Below the pieces are notes generated by a model. It did not search any database and was not told where the DNA came from. It saw nothing but the letters and a program-made list of their open reading frames with translations. This document shows, piece by piece, positions 33,743-43,472 of a stretch of 64,000 nt of DNA. The stretch's first letter is position 1, and every line of letters starts with the position of its first letter. Source of the stretch: Verrucomicrobiales bacterium. GTDB taxonomy: Bacteria > Verrucomicrobiota > Verrucomicrobiia > Verrucomicrobiales > DEV007. A program made the translations under genes and the position numbers. The stretch lies in contig JARGPI010000007.1 in the NCBI GenBank assembly GCA_029213005.1, forward strand, positions 1 to 64,000. The letters are read 5' to 3'.

Positions 33743-36577
33743 GTGAGGTTTTCCGCTACCATCCTCATTCCGCTTTTGTTGTTGTCTCGATTTACCTTCG
33801 GGGACGAAAACGGGGTGCTGTTTTTTGAAAAGCACATCAGACCTGCTCTGATCGAGCACTGTTACGATTGTCACTCGCATGAGGCGGGTAAAAATAAGGG
33901 CGGTCTTTATCTCGATTCCAAAGTCGGATGGGAGACGGGTGGAGACATCGGTCCCGCCATTATTCCCGGTGACGTGGTGAATAGTCTGCTGCTTCAGGTG
34001 ATGCGATATGAGAATCCGGATCTCGAAATGCCGCCAAAAAAGCGACTGTCAGCGGAATTGGTCGGAAAATTTGAGCAATGGGTCGCGATGGGGGCACCCG
34101 ATCCACGATTGCACAGGGTACCGTCGGTGACTGTACTGGGTACAGAGGAGGACCGTACCGGGTACAGTCTCGAAGAAGGTCGCGAATTCTGGTCTTTTCA
34201 GCCTCGAGGCTGGGAGATGCCGAAGGCGGGGAAGTGGGCAGGGACGCCGATTGACCGCTTTATCGAGGCTAAACTGGATGAAAAGGGGCTGGAGCGTCCG
34301 CCAGTTGCGCCGAATGAGGCTCTGCTGCGCCGTGCGAAAACGGATCTTACCGGTTTGCCGCTGACGGTCGCGGAGCAGGAAGAATTCCACGAGGATTCCA
34401 GTCTGAAAAAGTGGGAGGAAATGATCGATCGCTGGCTCGATGACAAAGCTTTCGGTGAAAGATGGGGGCGCCACTGGCTGGATCTGGCCCGTTATGCCGA
34501 TACCAGTGGCGGGGGACGTGCCATGGCGCTGCACGAAGCGTGGAAATTTCGCGATTTTGTGATCGAGGCTTTTAATGAGGATATGCCGCTCGATGATCTG
34601 ATTCTAAGTCACATCGCGGGAGATCTGCTGCCGTATCAAAGCGATGAGGAACGGCGCAAATTCCTGACCTCGACTGGTTTTCTCGTTCTCGGGCCCCACA
34701 ACTACGAAAATCAGAACAAAGCATTATTGGATCTCGAAATCGCTGATGAACAGCTCGACACGGTGGGCCGGGCTTTTCTGGGGATGACGATTGGCTGCGC
34801 GCGCTGCCACGATCATAAATTCGATCCGATTCCCACGGAGGATTACTATTCCATGGCGGGCATTTTTCTGAGCTCCAAATCGGTGACTCATTCCAATGTT
34901 TCGAAATGGCACACCGAGCCAGTTCCGGGAAGTCTCGAAGTTCAGGCGGAACTCGCCGCGCATGAGGCCCGTGAAAAGGAACTTCAGGAAGCCGCGATTG
35001 TTGCCAAACTGGAGCTGGAAGAAGCGGGCGGCGATTCCGGTAAACTGGATCGCGTTGCGAAAGCGGAGCAGTTAAAAGGAATCGTGATCGATAATTCCGA
35101 AGCTGATCTGATCGGGAAGTGGGTCCCTTCAACTCATTCGCCCCGCTATGTGAATGACGGTTATGTGCACGACGGTCATGACAGAGCCTCAAGGTTTGCC
35201 GCGATCTATTCGACGGTGGTTGCTGAGACGGGGATTTACGAAATTCGGATGTCGTACACTGCATCCTCCAATCGTTCTTCAAGAACGCCGGTTACGATAG
35301 CGGCGGGAAATCATACTGAGGAAGTGCGGGTGAATCAGCGGAAAGCTCCCGACTTCCAATCTCTATTTACCCGACTTGGGAATTTCTATGTAGAGAAAGG
35401 GGATTTGATATCCGTCACCATAGCCAACGATCCTGGAAAGTTGGATGGATGTGTTATTGCTGATGCCATTCAGATTTTGCCCTACGAGCCGGGTAACAAA
35501 TCGGATAACGAAATTATCTCGCTGCGGAAAAAGTACGATGAGACACAGAAGGCTTTGACTCAGCATGGTAAGAAAAAGCCGAAAGTTCCATCGGTGATGG
35601 CGGTATCGGAACTGAGTCCCGATAAGATAGGGGATACCCGGGTCAGGATTCGGGGAGACGAAGATAAACACGGTGATTTTGCTCCGCGGGGTTTTCTGCA
35701 AGTCGCGAGCTGGGGCGGACAGCCGGTCATTCCGGAGGAACGCAGTGGGCGACTCGAATTGGCGAAGTGGATCACCGACCCGCAGCATCCTCTAACCGCA
35801 CGGGTAATGGCGAATCGGGTCTGGTTGCATCTGCTCGGAGAAGGCATTGTCCGGACACCGGATAATCTGGGGACCACAGGGCAACTGCCGTCGCATCCCG
35901 AATTGCTCGATTATCTGGCCGAGCGGCTCATCAACAGTGGTTGGTCGTTCAAAGCTTTGATTAAGGAAGTGATGCTCAGCGAGGTGTATCGCTTCGACAG
36001 TGAGATCGAAAATACAAAAGCGGAAACCATCGATCCGGGGAATTACTACCTATGGCGGGCCAATCGCCGGGTTCTCGATGTCGAGGTGCTGAGGGACACG
36101 ATGCTGGTTGCCGCCGACACTCTTGATGAAGCATTTGGCGGGCCCTCTTTACCGAAAGGTTTCAGGTCAGAGTTTGGTTATCAATTCACGACCCGGAAGC
36201 GCAGTGTTTATGTTCCGGTGTTCCGCAATACGAACTACGAAATTTTTGGCCTGTTTGATTTTGCGAATCCAAACTTTGCAGTAGGGAAGCGCAGTCAGAG
36301 TGCGGTGCCCACCCAGGCGCTTTATCTATTAAACAGTCCGGAGGTCCATCGCTACTCCAGCGAGGCGGCCAGTCATTTGCTCCAGGAGCAAGATGAGAAC
36401 TATAATCAAAGATTGGACCGGGTCTTTCAAACCACACTGGGCAGGAAGCCCGGGGAAAGAGAAGCGCAATGGGCCTCCCGGCTTTTCCCTACTGAAGAGT
36501 CCCGAATGGATGCGGACCGTTGGGCTACACTTTACCGAATGATCTTTGCGTCACTCGACTTTCGATTTTTGCGATGA
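33743..36577 (+). CDS. PSCyt1-DUF1549-DUF1553 exported protein with golvesin-like insert
   Basis: A 944-residue secreted protein of the family typical of Planctomycetes and Verrucomicrobia. A signal peptide (residues 1-20) is followed by a cytochrome-c-like domain with heme motif C40-YD-C43-H44, DUF1549 (GRHWLDLARYADTSGG) with a second motif C352-AR-C355-H356, a region at about 447-578 resembling the golvesin/xanthan-lyase type beta domain (IVIDNSEADLIGKW), and C-terminal DUF1553 (RVMANRVWLHLLGEGIV). Function is unproven; redox-linked polysaccharide processing is often suggested. The start is a GTG giving the signal peptide. Residues 123-141 are encoded by a 22-bp-phased repeat array. Confidence 0.88.
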   Translation: MRFSATILIPLLLLSRFTFGDENGVLFFEKHIRPALIEHCYDCHSHEAGKNKGGLYLDSKVGWETGGDIGPAIIPGDVVNSLLLQVMRYENPDLEMPPKKRLSAELVGKFEQWVAMGAPDPRLHRVPSVTVLGTEEDRTGYSLEEGREFWSFQPRGWEMPKAGKWAGTPIDRFIEAKLDEKGLERPPVAPNEALLRRAKTDLTGLPLTVAEQEEFHEDSSLKKWEEMIDRWLDDKAFGERWGRHWLDLARYADTSGGGRAMALHEAWKFRDFVIEAFNEDMPLDDLILSHIAGDLLPYQSDEERRKFLTSTGFLVLGPHNYENQNKALLDLEIADEQLDTVGRAFLGMTIGCARCHDHKFDPIPTEDYYSMAGIFLSSKSVTHSNVSKWHTEPVPGSLEVQAELAAHEAREKELQEAAIVAKLELEEAGGDSGKLDRVAKAEQLKGIVIDNSEADLIGKWVPSTHSPRYVNDGYVHDGHDRASRFAAIYSTVVAETGIYEIRMSYTASSNRSSRTPVTIAAGNHTEEVRVNQRKAPDFQSLFTRLGNFYVEKGDLISVTIANDPGKLDGCVIADAIQILPYEPGNKSDNEIISLRKKYDETQKALTQHGKKKPKVPSVMAVSELSPDKIGDTRVRIRGDEDKHGDFAPRGFLQVASWGGQPVIPEERSGRLELAKWITDPQHPLTARVMANRVWLHLLGEGIVRTPDNLGTTGQLPSHPELLDYLAERLINSGWSFKALIKEVMLSEVYRFDSEIENTKAETIDPGNYYLWRANRRVLDVEVLRDTMLVAADTLDEAFGGPSLPKGFRSEFGYQFTTRKRSVYVPVFRNTNYEIFGLFDFANPNFAVGKRSQSAVPTQALYLLNSPEVHRYSSEAASHLLQEQDENYNQRLDRVFQTTLGRKPGEREAQWASRLFPTEESRMDADRWATLYRMIFASLDFRFLR
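34111..34165. repeat. Direct array of three 22-bp-phased GTACNGGGTAC units inside a gene
   Basis: Units GCACAGGGTAC (34111), GTACTGGGTAC (34133) and GTACCGGGTAC (34155) start exactly 22 bp apart. Because 22 is not a multiple of three, each copy is read in a different frame, yet the gene stays open. They fall in the linker between the cytochrome and DUF1549 domains. Confidence 0.75.
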
Positions 36578-37947
36578 ATACCGATTTTACTTCCAGTCGC
36601 CGGGAACTCCTCAAGTATGCAGGCTGTGGATTTGGCAGTGTAGCGCTATCATCCATGGCGGCGATGCGGCAGACGCCTCTGATTCCTCCCCGCGCCAAAC
36701 GCGTTATTTTTCTCTACCTCCAGGGTGGGCCGAGTCAGGTGGATACGTTTGACTACAAACCGGAACTGGCGAAACACCACGAGAAGGAAGTCGAGTTCTT
36801 TGTTCCCCGTACCCGTCAGCTTGAGAAACGGAAGGTGATGAAAAACCTTTGGGATTTCAAACAGCACGGGCAGAGCGGTCGCTGGGTTTCTTCGATTTTC
36901 CCGGAGGTCGCGAAACATGTCGACGATCTTTGCTTCATCCATTCGATGCATACGGAAGGCGTCGCTCACGGACCGTCCACGATTTTTTTACATACCGGCG
37001 CAACGAATTTGATTCGCCCGTCAATGGGGGCCTGGATCAGTTATGGGTTGGGAGCGGAAAATACCAATCTGCCTTCTTTTGTCACGATCAACCCGCCAGC
37101 TACCAAAGGGGGCCCGAGAAACTATGGAACGGCTTTTCTGCCAGCCAATCATCAGGGCACCGTTCTTGGAACTCCAGGCAATGTGGCAGGCATTCCGACT
37201 TTCCGCAATTTGACGAGTCCGATCGGCGAAGACGAGTCGTTGGTTGAGCGCGAGATGCTGGCACAGTTGAATCAGATTCAGCAGAATAACTCGGCTCACG
37301 CGGCGCTCGATGGAGTGCTCGACTCGTTTGAACTTGCAGGCCGGATGCAAATGCATGCCGGTGATGCAGTGAATTTTGATCGGGAAAACCAGCAGACTCT
37401 CGGCCAGTACGGAATCGGTTCGAAGACGACCGATGCTTTCGGCCGGCAGTGTCTTGCCGCCCGTCAGCTCGCAGAAAACGGGGTCCGATTCATCCAGGTC
37501 AGCCACTGTGATAACAGCGCCACCCCCGTGTGGGATCAGCATAGTAAAATGCCCCGTCACGAGGGACTTGCAGCTGCGGTGGATAAACCGATTTCCGGAT
37601 TACTGACCGATCTCGCTCAACGCGGTCTGCTCGAAGACACCCTGGTGTGGTGTGGATCCGAGTTCGGGAGAACGCCTTTCTCTCAAAGCGGAGACGGGCG
37701 TGATCACAACCCACGGGGCTTCACGGTGTGGTTAGCGGGGGCAGGGGTGAAACCCGGTTATGCTCACGGTGCGACCGATAATCTGGGCTTTCAAGCCGTC
37801 GAGAATAAGGTCCACATGCACGATCTCCATGCAACGATTCTTCATCTGCTGGGACTCGACCACGAGAAATTAACCTTCCGCTATGCGGGCCGGGATTTCC
37901 GCCTCACCGATGTTCACGGTGAGGTGGTGAAAGAAATCCTGAGTTGA
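36574..37947 (+). CDS. DUF1501 family protein, Tat-exported
   Basis: A 457-residue protein of the DUF1501 family, related to the alkaline-phosphatase/sulfatase fold. A twin-arginine signal (SSRRELLKYAGCGFGS) is at the N-terminus; the family blocks FLYLQGGPSQVDTFDYKP and WCGSEFGRTPF follow, as does HNPRGFTVWLAGAGVKPG. Its ATG overlaps the upstream stop (ATGA, 36574-36577), so the pair is translationally coupled, as is usual for DUF1549/DUF1553-DUF1501 pairs. The two are expected to act together outside the cytoplasm. Confidence 0.9.
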   Translation: MNTDFTSSRRELLKYAGCGFGSVALSSMAAMRQTPLIPPRAKRVIFLYLQGGPSQVDTFDYKPELAKHHEKEVEFFVPRTRQLEKRKVMKNLWDFKQHGQSGRWVSSIFPEVAKHVDDLCFIHSMHTEGVAHGPSTIFLHTGATNLIRPSMGAWISYGLGAENTNLPSFVTINPPATKGGPRNYGTAFLPANHQGTVLGTPGNVAGIPTFRNLTSPIGEDESLVEREMLAQLNQIQQNNSAHAALDGVLDSFELAGRMQMHAGDAVNFDRENQQTLGQYGIGSKTTDAFGRQCLAARQLAENGVRFIQVSHCDNSATPVWDQHSKMPRHEGLAAAVDKPISGLLTDLAQRGLLEDTLVWCGSEFGRTPFSQSGDGRDHNPRGFTVWLAGAGVKPGYAHGATDNLGFQAVENKVHMHDLHATILHLLGLDHEKLTFRYAGRDFRLTDVHGEVVKEILS

Positions 37948-37963
37948 GAAAGCCTTCGTTTCT

Positions 37964-38881
37964 CTATTCCACTTCGCGAACCTGAAAGGCGCTGCTGCTG
38001 CGGTCGAGCTTCTTGAGCACTTTGTTGATCCCAATCACATTGTCCATGATCAAGGGCTGCTCCTCGTTGGGGAAGGTAAAGACAAGGCGGCCGGACCTCA
38101 CAAAAGGAAGGTAGTATTCAAAAATATCCTGAATCTCCTTGGTGTAGTGCATCCGGAAGGTGGACATCCGCTTCTGGCTCTCAAGCACCCCACTCATTAC
38201 GACGACCTCGTTTGAGTCGATTTTGACATAGTGGAAACGGGCGATGATGGCCGATACCACCATAAGCATCAGCCAGATACCGAATACGCTGAAGTAGAAC
38301 AGCGGTGTGGCATAAAGAATCAGATGATCGAGGAACCCGAGGGGATTCGGCAGTTGGATATAGTCGAGTTTATCAGCCATGAGCAGGGCCATGATGATCA
38401 TCAACAGAATTACAAAGGTAAGTAGAGACCAGCGCACTTCGAAATCGATGCAGACGACGAAAAGAGAGAAAGAAAGTGTCGCGAGAAATACCAGAGCAAG
38501 CACGGTCTGAACGATGCTGGACTGACTTTTATCAACCGAATCCGATATCGCCAGCAGGGCCTCTTCCGGTTCCGGGGTTGCTTCAATCCGTTCATTCTCC
38601 ACGGGCGCTTCGGTCGCGGGAGGAACTGAAGGTTCGGATTCTTCGACGTTAGGAATGACAGCGGGAGCCGCTTCATTTGGAGTAACCGACCTGATTTCCT
38701 GATTGGCGGCCTTTTTGACATCGACCAGTTCCTGAGGAATTCCATAGATCTGGCCGACTATGCCGCAGATCAGAGCGAGAATCGCCATGGGATACAAAAC
38801 CGGTGTCTTTGGCCAAAGACGGATGATAATCTTATCGCCGTCGGAGCTTTTTGTTTTTGGTGGTTTCTCTTTATTACTCAT
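37964..38881 (-). CDS. Four-segment membrane protein with a PH-like C-terminal domain
   Basis: A 305-residue protein with membrane segments near residues 30-50, 125-145, 150-168 and 185-212. The first is followed by an acidic, Pro-rich periplasmic loop. The C-terminal 90 residues (YVKIDSNEVVVMSGVLES onward) resemble bacterial PH-like domains. No family name is certain and no catalytic motif is seen. It lies convergent to the DUF1501 gene, 16 bp apart, and downstream of the zinc-ribbon protein. Confidence 0.65.
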   Translation of the reverse strand: MSNKEKPPKTKSSDGDKIIIRLWPKTPVLYPMAILALICGIVGQIYGIPQELVDVKKAANQEIRSVTPNEAAPAVIPNVEESEPSVPPATEAPVENERIEATPEPEEALLAISDSVDKSQSSIVQTVLALVFLATLSFSLFVVCIDFEVRWSLLTFVILLMIIMALLMADKLDYIQLPNPLGFLDHLILYATPLFYFSVFGIWLMLMVVSAIIARFHYVKIDSNEVVVMSGVLESQKRMSTFRMHYTKEIQDIFEYYLPFVRSGRLVFTFPNEEQPLIMDNVIGINKVLKKLDRSSSAFQVREVE

Positions 38882-38928
38882 TTGATGTCAGAATCTAGCA
38901 AATTGGACTTACCTTATCAACTCAATGG

Positions 38929-39213
38929 TCAAATATCATGAAGTCCCTGTCCTTCCTGAATATAACCCCAAATTAATAGGGCTATCAGGATAATTAAGAC
39001 GATCAGAGCAATATTTGATGCAAGGGTTCGGTAGGTAAACTTTTTGCCACAATTTTGACAGCTCGCCTTCTTCGATCGAAACGCGGCGCGGGGTAGCAGA
39101 TAGAGCCACCCGATCAGAATGGTGAAAAAGATGCTGGGTGACGGTCTAAACAGATCGTCCGTTTGGGTTTCAGAGCTTTTGCAATGCGGGCAGGGAGGCG
39201 TTGACTGACTCAT
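38929..39213 (-). CDS. Small zinc-ribbon membrane protein, unknown
   Basis: A 94-residue protein with CPHC at residues 8-11 and CQNC near residue 53, a split zinc ribbon around a hydrophobic stretch, and a C-terminal membrane segment (IALIVLIILIALLIWGYI). It was probably made with the gene downstream (47 bp). No function can be assigned. Confidence 0.6.
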   Translation of the reverse strand: MSQSTPPCPHCKSSETQTDDLFRPSPSIFFTILIGWLYLLPRAAFRSKKASCQNCGKKFTYRTLASNIALIVLIILIALLIWGYIQEGQGLHDI

Positions 39214-39275
39214 CTAGCTGAGGAGAGAGTCTGAAGTTTTTCTCGCTCCAGACTCCCCGAACATCGCTGATTTGC

Positions 39276-40589
39276 TTAAATGAAATCGTTGATCAAATTT
39301 TCCAGCATCTCCTGGCGACCGCTTTGGGTCTGAGGTTCCCCGTTTTTGAGAGCGTAAGCTTCGAGCTCTTCCAAAGTCACTTCGCCGTTCTCGATCTGAG
39401 AGCCGATTCCGGAGTCGAAGGAGCTGTAGCGGGTCTTTTTGAAGTCTTCGAGGCGGCCGTCATCCAGAATGGCCTGGGCGATCTTGAGCCCCCGGGCAAA
39501 CGCATCCATCCCGCCGATGTGGGCGTGGAATAGATCTTCGGTAGTGAAGCTTTCGCGACGGCATTTGGCATCGAAATTAAGGCCTCCTTTGTCGAATCCG
39601 CCCATCCGGAGAACACAAAGCATAATCTGAGTGGTCAGATAAAGATCGGTGGGGAACTGATCGGTATCCCACCCGATCAACTCATCCCCGGTGTTGGCAT
39701 CGATCGACCCAAGCGAATTCGCCGCCATCGCAACTTCGAGCTCATGCATCATGGTGTGGCCCGCGAGTGTGGCGTGATTGGTTTCGATATTGAGCTTCAA
39801 TTCGCCGAACAGATTGTGCTCCCGGAGAAAGTTGAGGCAGGCCGCTGAATCGGAATCGTACTGGTGTGTGCTCGGTTCACGGGGTTTCGGCTCGATGAAA
39901 AAGTCGCCTTTGAATCCGATTTTCTTTTTGTAGTCCACTGCCATCCGGAGAAGTGCGGCGAGGTGGTTCAATTCCCGGCCAATATCGGTGTTATAAAGGG
40001 TCGAGTAACCTTCGCGGCCACCCCAGAAAACATAGCCTTCACCACCGAGACGATGGGTCACATCGATGGCTTTTTTGATTTGAGCGGCGCCGTAGGCAAA
40101 CACATCCGCATACGGTGACGTTCCCGCTCCCTGATTGTATCGTTTGTGGGAAAAGAGACAGGCTGTTCCCCAGAGCAGCTTGATTCCGGTCTCCTTCTGA
40201 GCTTTCTCGAGCTCATCTGCGACGGCGTCAAAAGCATCGTGAGAGGCCTGCAAATCCTCCAGCTCGGGAGCAACATCCCGGTCGTGGAAACAGTAGTATT
40301 CCAAGCAGCATTTCTGCATAAATTCGAACATCGCCCAAACCCGTTTCTGAGCATTTTCGACCGAGTTTGACCCATCGTCCCAGGGCCTCTCGGCGGTGCC
40401 TTCGCCAAAGGGATCGGCGAGACCGTTCCGCATGGTGTGCCAGTAGGCGCAACCGAAGCGGAGGTGGTCTTTCATTGACTTACCTCCCACGATTTCGTCT
40501 GAATTGTAATGTTTGAAGGAAAGCGGATTCTTTGAATCAGGTCCTTCGTAATTGATCTTCGGTATTTCGGGAAAAAACTCGGTACTCAT
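39276..40589 (-). CDS. xylA: Xylose isomerase XylA
   Basis: A 437-residue TIM-barrel enzyme converting D-xylose to D-xylulose with two divalent metals. Diagnostic blocks include [14 protein letters not shown] [47 protein letters not shown] and [19 protein letters not shown], which carry the catalytic His and metal-binding Glu/Asp residues. Length fits class II. No xylulokinase or transporter is adjacent, so xylose use must rely on genes elsewhere. Confidence 0.96.
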   Translation of the reverse strand: MSTEFFPEIPKINYEGPDSKNPLSFKHYNSDEIVGGKSMKDHLRFGCAYWHTMRNGLADPFGEGTAERPWDDGSNSVENAQKRVWAMFEFMQKCCLEYYCFHDRDVAPELEDLQASHDAFDAVADELEKAQKETGIKLLWGTACLFSHKRYNQGAGTSPYADVFAYGAAQIKKAIDVTHRLGGEGYVFWGGREGYSTLYNTDIGRELNHLAALLRMAVDYKKKIGFKGDFFIEPKPREPSTHQYDSDSAACLNFLREHNLFGELKLNIETNHATLAGHTMMHELEVAMAANSLGSIDANTGDELIGWDTDQFPTDLYLTTQIMLCVLRMGGFDKGGLNFDAKCRRESFTTEDLFHAHIGGMDAFARGLKIAQAILDDGRLEDFKKTRYSSFDSGIGSQIENGEVTLEELEAYALKNGEPQTQSGRQEMLENLINDFI

Positions 40590-40676
40590 AGTAGGAGGTC
40601 GAGTCTCACAAAAACCAGAGGAAGATCAAGAACAAAACCCGCTTGCAGGCGGCGTTGCGAGGAGCGATTGAGGGGG

Positions 40677-41291
40677 ATGCAACCGGATTGGGATGAGCTT
40701 TATCAGGATGGTATCAAACCCTGGGATAAGGGGACGGCCGCACCTCCGCTTCTGGACTGGATGAATCGGAATCCGCAAAAGCTGAGCGGTAAGATTATGG
40801 TCCCGGGATGTGGTTTGGGGCACGATGTGAGGGCGATTGCCGATGTCTGTCCGGTCGCGGAGGTATTGGGGATCGACATTTCCGGAACCGCGCTGCAGGA
40901 AGCAGCGGCTTTTGCCAAAAGCGGAGCTGAGCGTTATGAAGAGCTCGACCTCTTTGATTTACCCGGGGTGCATCATCAGTCGTTTGACTGGATTTGGGAG
41001 CATACCTGCTTTTGTGCGATCGATCCGGAGCGGCGCGATGACTATGTGGAAGCTGTCCACCGTGCGCTCAAACCGGATGGTGAGTTGCTTGGAATCTTTT
41101 ACCTGGATCCCTACGATGAAGATCATCAACCCGGAGGCGGTCCGCCTCACGGAACCAGCGTTGCGGAGCTGGAGAGCCGATTTGTGGGAAGCGGACGTTT
41201 CGAAATCACCGAAAAATACGTTCCGGAAGTCAGTTATCGAGGACGCGCGGGGCTGGAACTCATGTTGAGGCTCAAGCCCTCCGCTCTCTAA
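40677..41291 (+). CDS. SAM-dependent methyltransferase, thiopurine-methyltransferase-like
   Basis: A 204-residue class I methyltransferase. WDELYQDGIKPWDKGTAAP at the N-terminus and the SAM loop KIMVPGCGLGHD with following VLGIDISGTA resemble the TPMT family, whose bacterial members often detoxify thiols, selenium or halides; some methylate thiol substrates. The start is the ATG after a G-rich stretch; a TTG nine bases upstream is possible. It is divergent from xylA. Confidence 0.8.
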   Translation: MQPDWDELYQDGIKPWDKGTAAPPLLDWMNRNPQKLSGKIMVPGCGLGHDVRAIADVCPVAEVLGIDISGTALQEAAAFAKSGAERYEELDLFDLPGVHHQSFDWIWEHTCFCAIDPERRDDYVEAVHRALKPDGELLGIFYLDPYDEDHQPGGGPPHGTSVAELESRFVGSGRFEITEKYVPEVSYRGRAGLELMLRLKPSAL

Positions 41292-41312
41292 AATGATTAA
41301 TCCGTCGCCGGG

Positions 41313-42527
41313 TTACTTGATTTCAAGTAACTCGATGTCGAAAACGAGTGTTCCGCCGGGCGCACCGCCACGGGGATTGTCGCCGTAAGCGAGATCGGCC
41401 GGGATCCAGAAACGCCGCTTTTCGCCCACGACCATCAACTGAACGCCTTCGGTCCAGCCTTTGATGACACCGCCGAGAGGAAAGCCGGTTGGTTCGCCTC
41501 TGACAACGGAGCTGTCGAAGAGCTCGCCGTCAGTCGTCCAGCCCGAATAGTGAACTTCGACGTGGCTTGCTTCTGTCGGGTGCTCAGTTCCGGTTCCTTT
41601 TTTAAGCACTTTCGAGGCCAGACCTGAGTCAGTTTTTTCGGCGTCTTCAGGAGCTTTTGCGACGTCTTCCGGTGCTGCCGGTGGCGGAGTAGGGGCCTGA
41701 AAATCTACCAACTCGATGTCGAAAACCAGATCTCCCTGCGGAGCTCTTGGGTTTCCGGCTCCAGCGAGCGCTTCAGGAACCCAGATCCGGCGTTTTTCAC
41801 CTTTGACCATGAGTTGAGCGGCTTCGCTCCAGCCTTTCAAAGGCGCGTCTTCGAGAGGCAGCTTCATTGGCGTTCCCATTTCCTGAGTGTTGATGATGAG
41901 TTGGCCCTCAGTCGTCCAGCCGACGAGATGGAGTGACGCGATGTTATCGGCTTCCGGCTTTTCCTCTCCGCTTCCCTTGGTCAAAACGATGGAAGCGAGA
42001 CCTGACTCCTCTTTTTTCGCATCGTCCGGTGCTTTAGTCAGATTTTCCGGAGTCTTGGGAGGTGCAGGACGATTTGTGATGCTGACCAGCTCGATGTCGA
42101 ATACCAGGGTGCCGCCGGGGCGACCTCCGCCGGGATTTTCACCATAAGCGAGGTCGGCTGGAATCCAGAAACGACGCTTTTCACCCTCGACCATCAACTG
42201 GACGCCTTCAGTCCAGCCTTTGATCACTCCGTTCAGTGGGAAACTGGTGGTGCTTCCCCGCTTGTAGGATGCGTCGAAAAGCTCACCGTCAGTTGTCCAG
42301 CCGGCATAGTGCACTTCGACTTCGTCGTGGGCCTCCGGCTTTTCGGTTCCGGTTCCTTTCCTGATGACCATTGAGGCCAGGCCGGATTTAGAAACATCGG
42401 CCTCTTTCGGCGCTGCTTTTACATTTTCCGGAGCTTTGGTTGGGTCTTTTTCGTCGGCGCTGGCCATGATTGGTTGAAGGGCAATGGTAATTAAGAGGGC
42501 TAAAAAGCCGTGTTTATATAACTTCAT
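41313..42527 (-). CDS. Exported protein with three FKBP-type prolyl isomerase domains
   Basis: A 404-residue protein with a signal peptide (residues 1-24) and three tandem FKBP domains at about 48-150, 174-276 and 300-404, joined by Pro/Ala/Lys linkers. Domains 1 and 3 keep the binding-pocket residues (Tyr74, Phe84-Asp85, Trp105, Tyr128; Tyr327, Phe337-Asp338, Trp358, Tyr381). Domain 2 has lost the Tyr and the Phe-Asp pair (HLVGW, GQLII, ALAG), so it is probably inactive and structural. Domains 1 and 3 are nearly identical in stretches, pointing to recent duplication. Role: periplasmic protein folding. Confidence 0.92.
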   Translation of the reverse strand: MKLYKHGFLALLITIALQPIMASADEKDPTKAPENVKAAPKEADVSKSGLASMVIRKGTGTEKPEAHDEVEVHYAGWTTDGELFDASYKRGSTTSFPLNGVIKGWTEGVQLMVEGEKRRFWIPADLAYGENPGGGRPGGTLVFDIELVSITNRPAPPKTPENLTKAPDDAKKEESGLASIVLTKGSGEEKPEADNIASLHLVGWTTEGQLIINTQEMGTPMKLPLEDAPLKGWSEAAQLMVKGEKRRIWVPEALAGAGNPRAPQGDLVFDIELVDFQAPTPPPAAPEDVAKAPEDAEKTDSGLASKVLKKGTGTEHPTEASHVEVHYSGWTTDGELFDSSVVRGEPTGFPLGGVIKGWTEGVQLMVVGEKRRFWIPADLAYGDNPRGGAPGGTLVFDIELLEIK

Positions 42528-42610
42528 TAAAATGGACGGGAGCCATAAGGGCGTTGTCCAGAGGTGTCAATGAATCGTGGCACCGGATATTCGTGTTCAG
42601 AATGATCTAA

Positions 42611-43468
42611 TCATTGAGCGATCAGCTCCTGCAGCCAGCGACGGGCGGCCTTTCGCTGCTCACTGTCACGATGCATCCAAAGGTCGGTGTGGGGATGATT
42701 GAAACGGCCTTCCGGTAGGTCGAAGATGCTGGTGACCGGCACATCCAGGAAAGTAAACGCCGCTAAATCGAGATGGTCGATCAGAAATTCGTCCCGGAGA
42801 CGGGTCGCACCCTTCCCTTGATCTAAAATGTGAACCGGGCGGCCTTTCAGCCGGGAGAGCCGGATTAAAGCGGACTTTCGATCGCTGCCGGAATACCCCC
42901 AGGATTTCTGACCATCAAAGTGATCGTGAGTAAAAAAGCCTTTCCAGAGTGCGGCGATTTCATCATCCGCCAGTCCGATAAAGCTGGTCCCAATCGCTCC
43001 CCGGGAGAAACCGCAGACAATGACATTCTCCGGATCTCCGCCAAAGCGGGCACATACCCGAGGCAAATTCACTTTGCAGTAATCAATAGTGGCCTCTTTA
43101 TCACCCCACCAGGTCACCGCGTTTTTCTTCCGGCCGATTTCGATATAGGGCATTACGACCCAGATGAATTGTCGGCCCCCACTCATTCCGAAACCCAGAT
43201 TCGCATCGTTGACTTCTCCACTTCCGTCGGCAGGTGGAAATTTGTTTCCGGTATATTCCACGATGACCGGATATTTCCCGTCCGGGGTCCAATCTTCGGG
43301 CAAGTAGAGAGAGTGATACACCTTTGTTCCCGCGTATTCAGCCGCCACCTGCCTGACCCGCTTGCCAGGTCCCGGTTGGTCGTCAGTCATCGCCGGGGTG
43401 ACCAGATCTTCCGCCGAAAGTAGCGTGATAAAAAGCGCCGGGATAAAGCAGAGCAGCAACCGAACCAT
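42611..43468 (-). CDS. Exported alpha/beta hydrolase
   Basis: A 285-residue protein with a signal peptide (LLLCFIPALFITLLSA) and an alpha/beta-hydrolase core; the nucleophile elbow is CGFSRGAIG with Ser155. The N-terminal part (YHSLYLPEDWTPDGKYPVIVEY) is typical of esterases related to feruloyl esterase/PHB-depolymerase types. A terminal His lies near GRFNHPHTDLW. Substrate unknown. The lectin-fold gene upstream ends 4 bp before its start, so both are likely one transcript. Confidence 0.75.
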   Translation of the reverse strand: MVRLLLCFIPALFITLLSAEDLVTPAMTDDQPGPGKRVRQVAAEYAGTKVYHSLYLPEDWTPDGKYPVIVEYTGNKFPPADGSGEVNDANLGFGMSGGRQFIWVVMPYIEIGRKKNAVTWWGDKEATIDYCKVNLPRVCARFGGDPENVIVCGFSRGAIGTSFIGLADDEIAALWKGFFTHDHFDGQKSWGYSGSDRKSALIRLSRLKGRPVHILDQGKGATRLRDEFLIDHLDLAAFTFLDVPVTSIFDLPEGRFNHPHTDLWMHRDSEQRKAARRWLQELIAQ

Positions 43469-43472
43469 CGAA

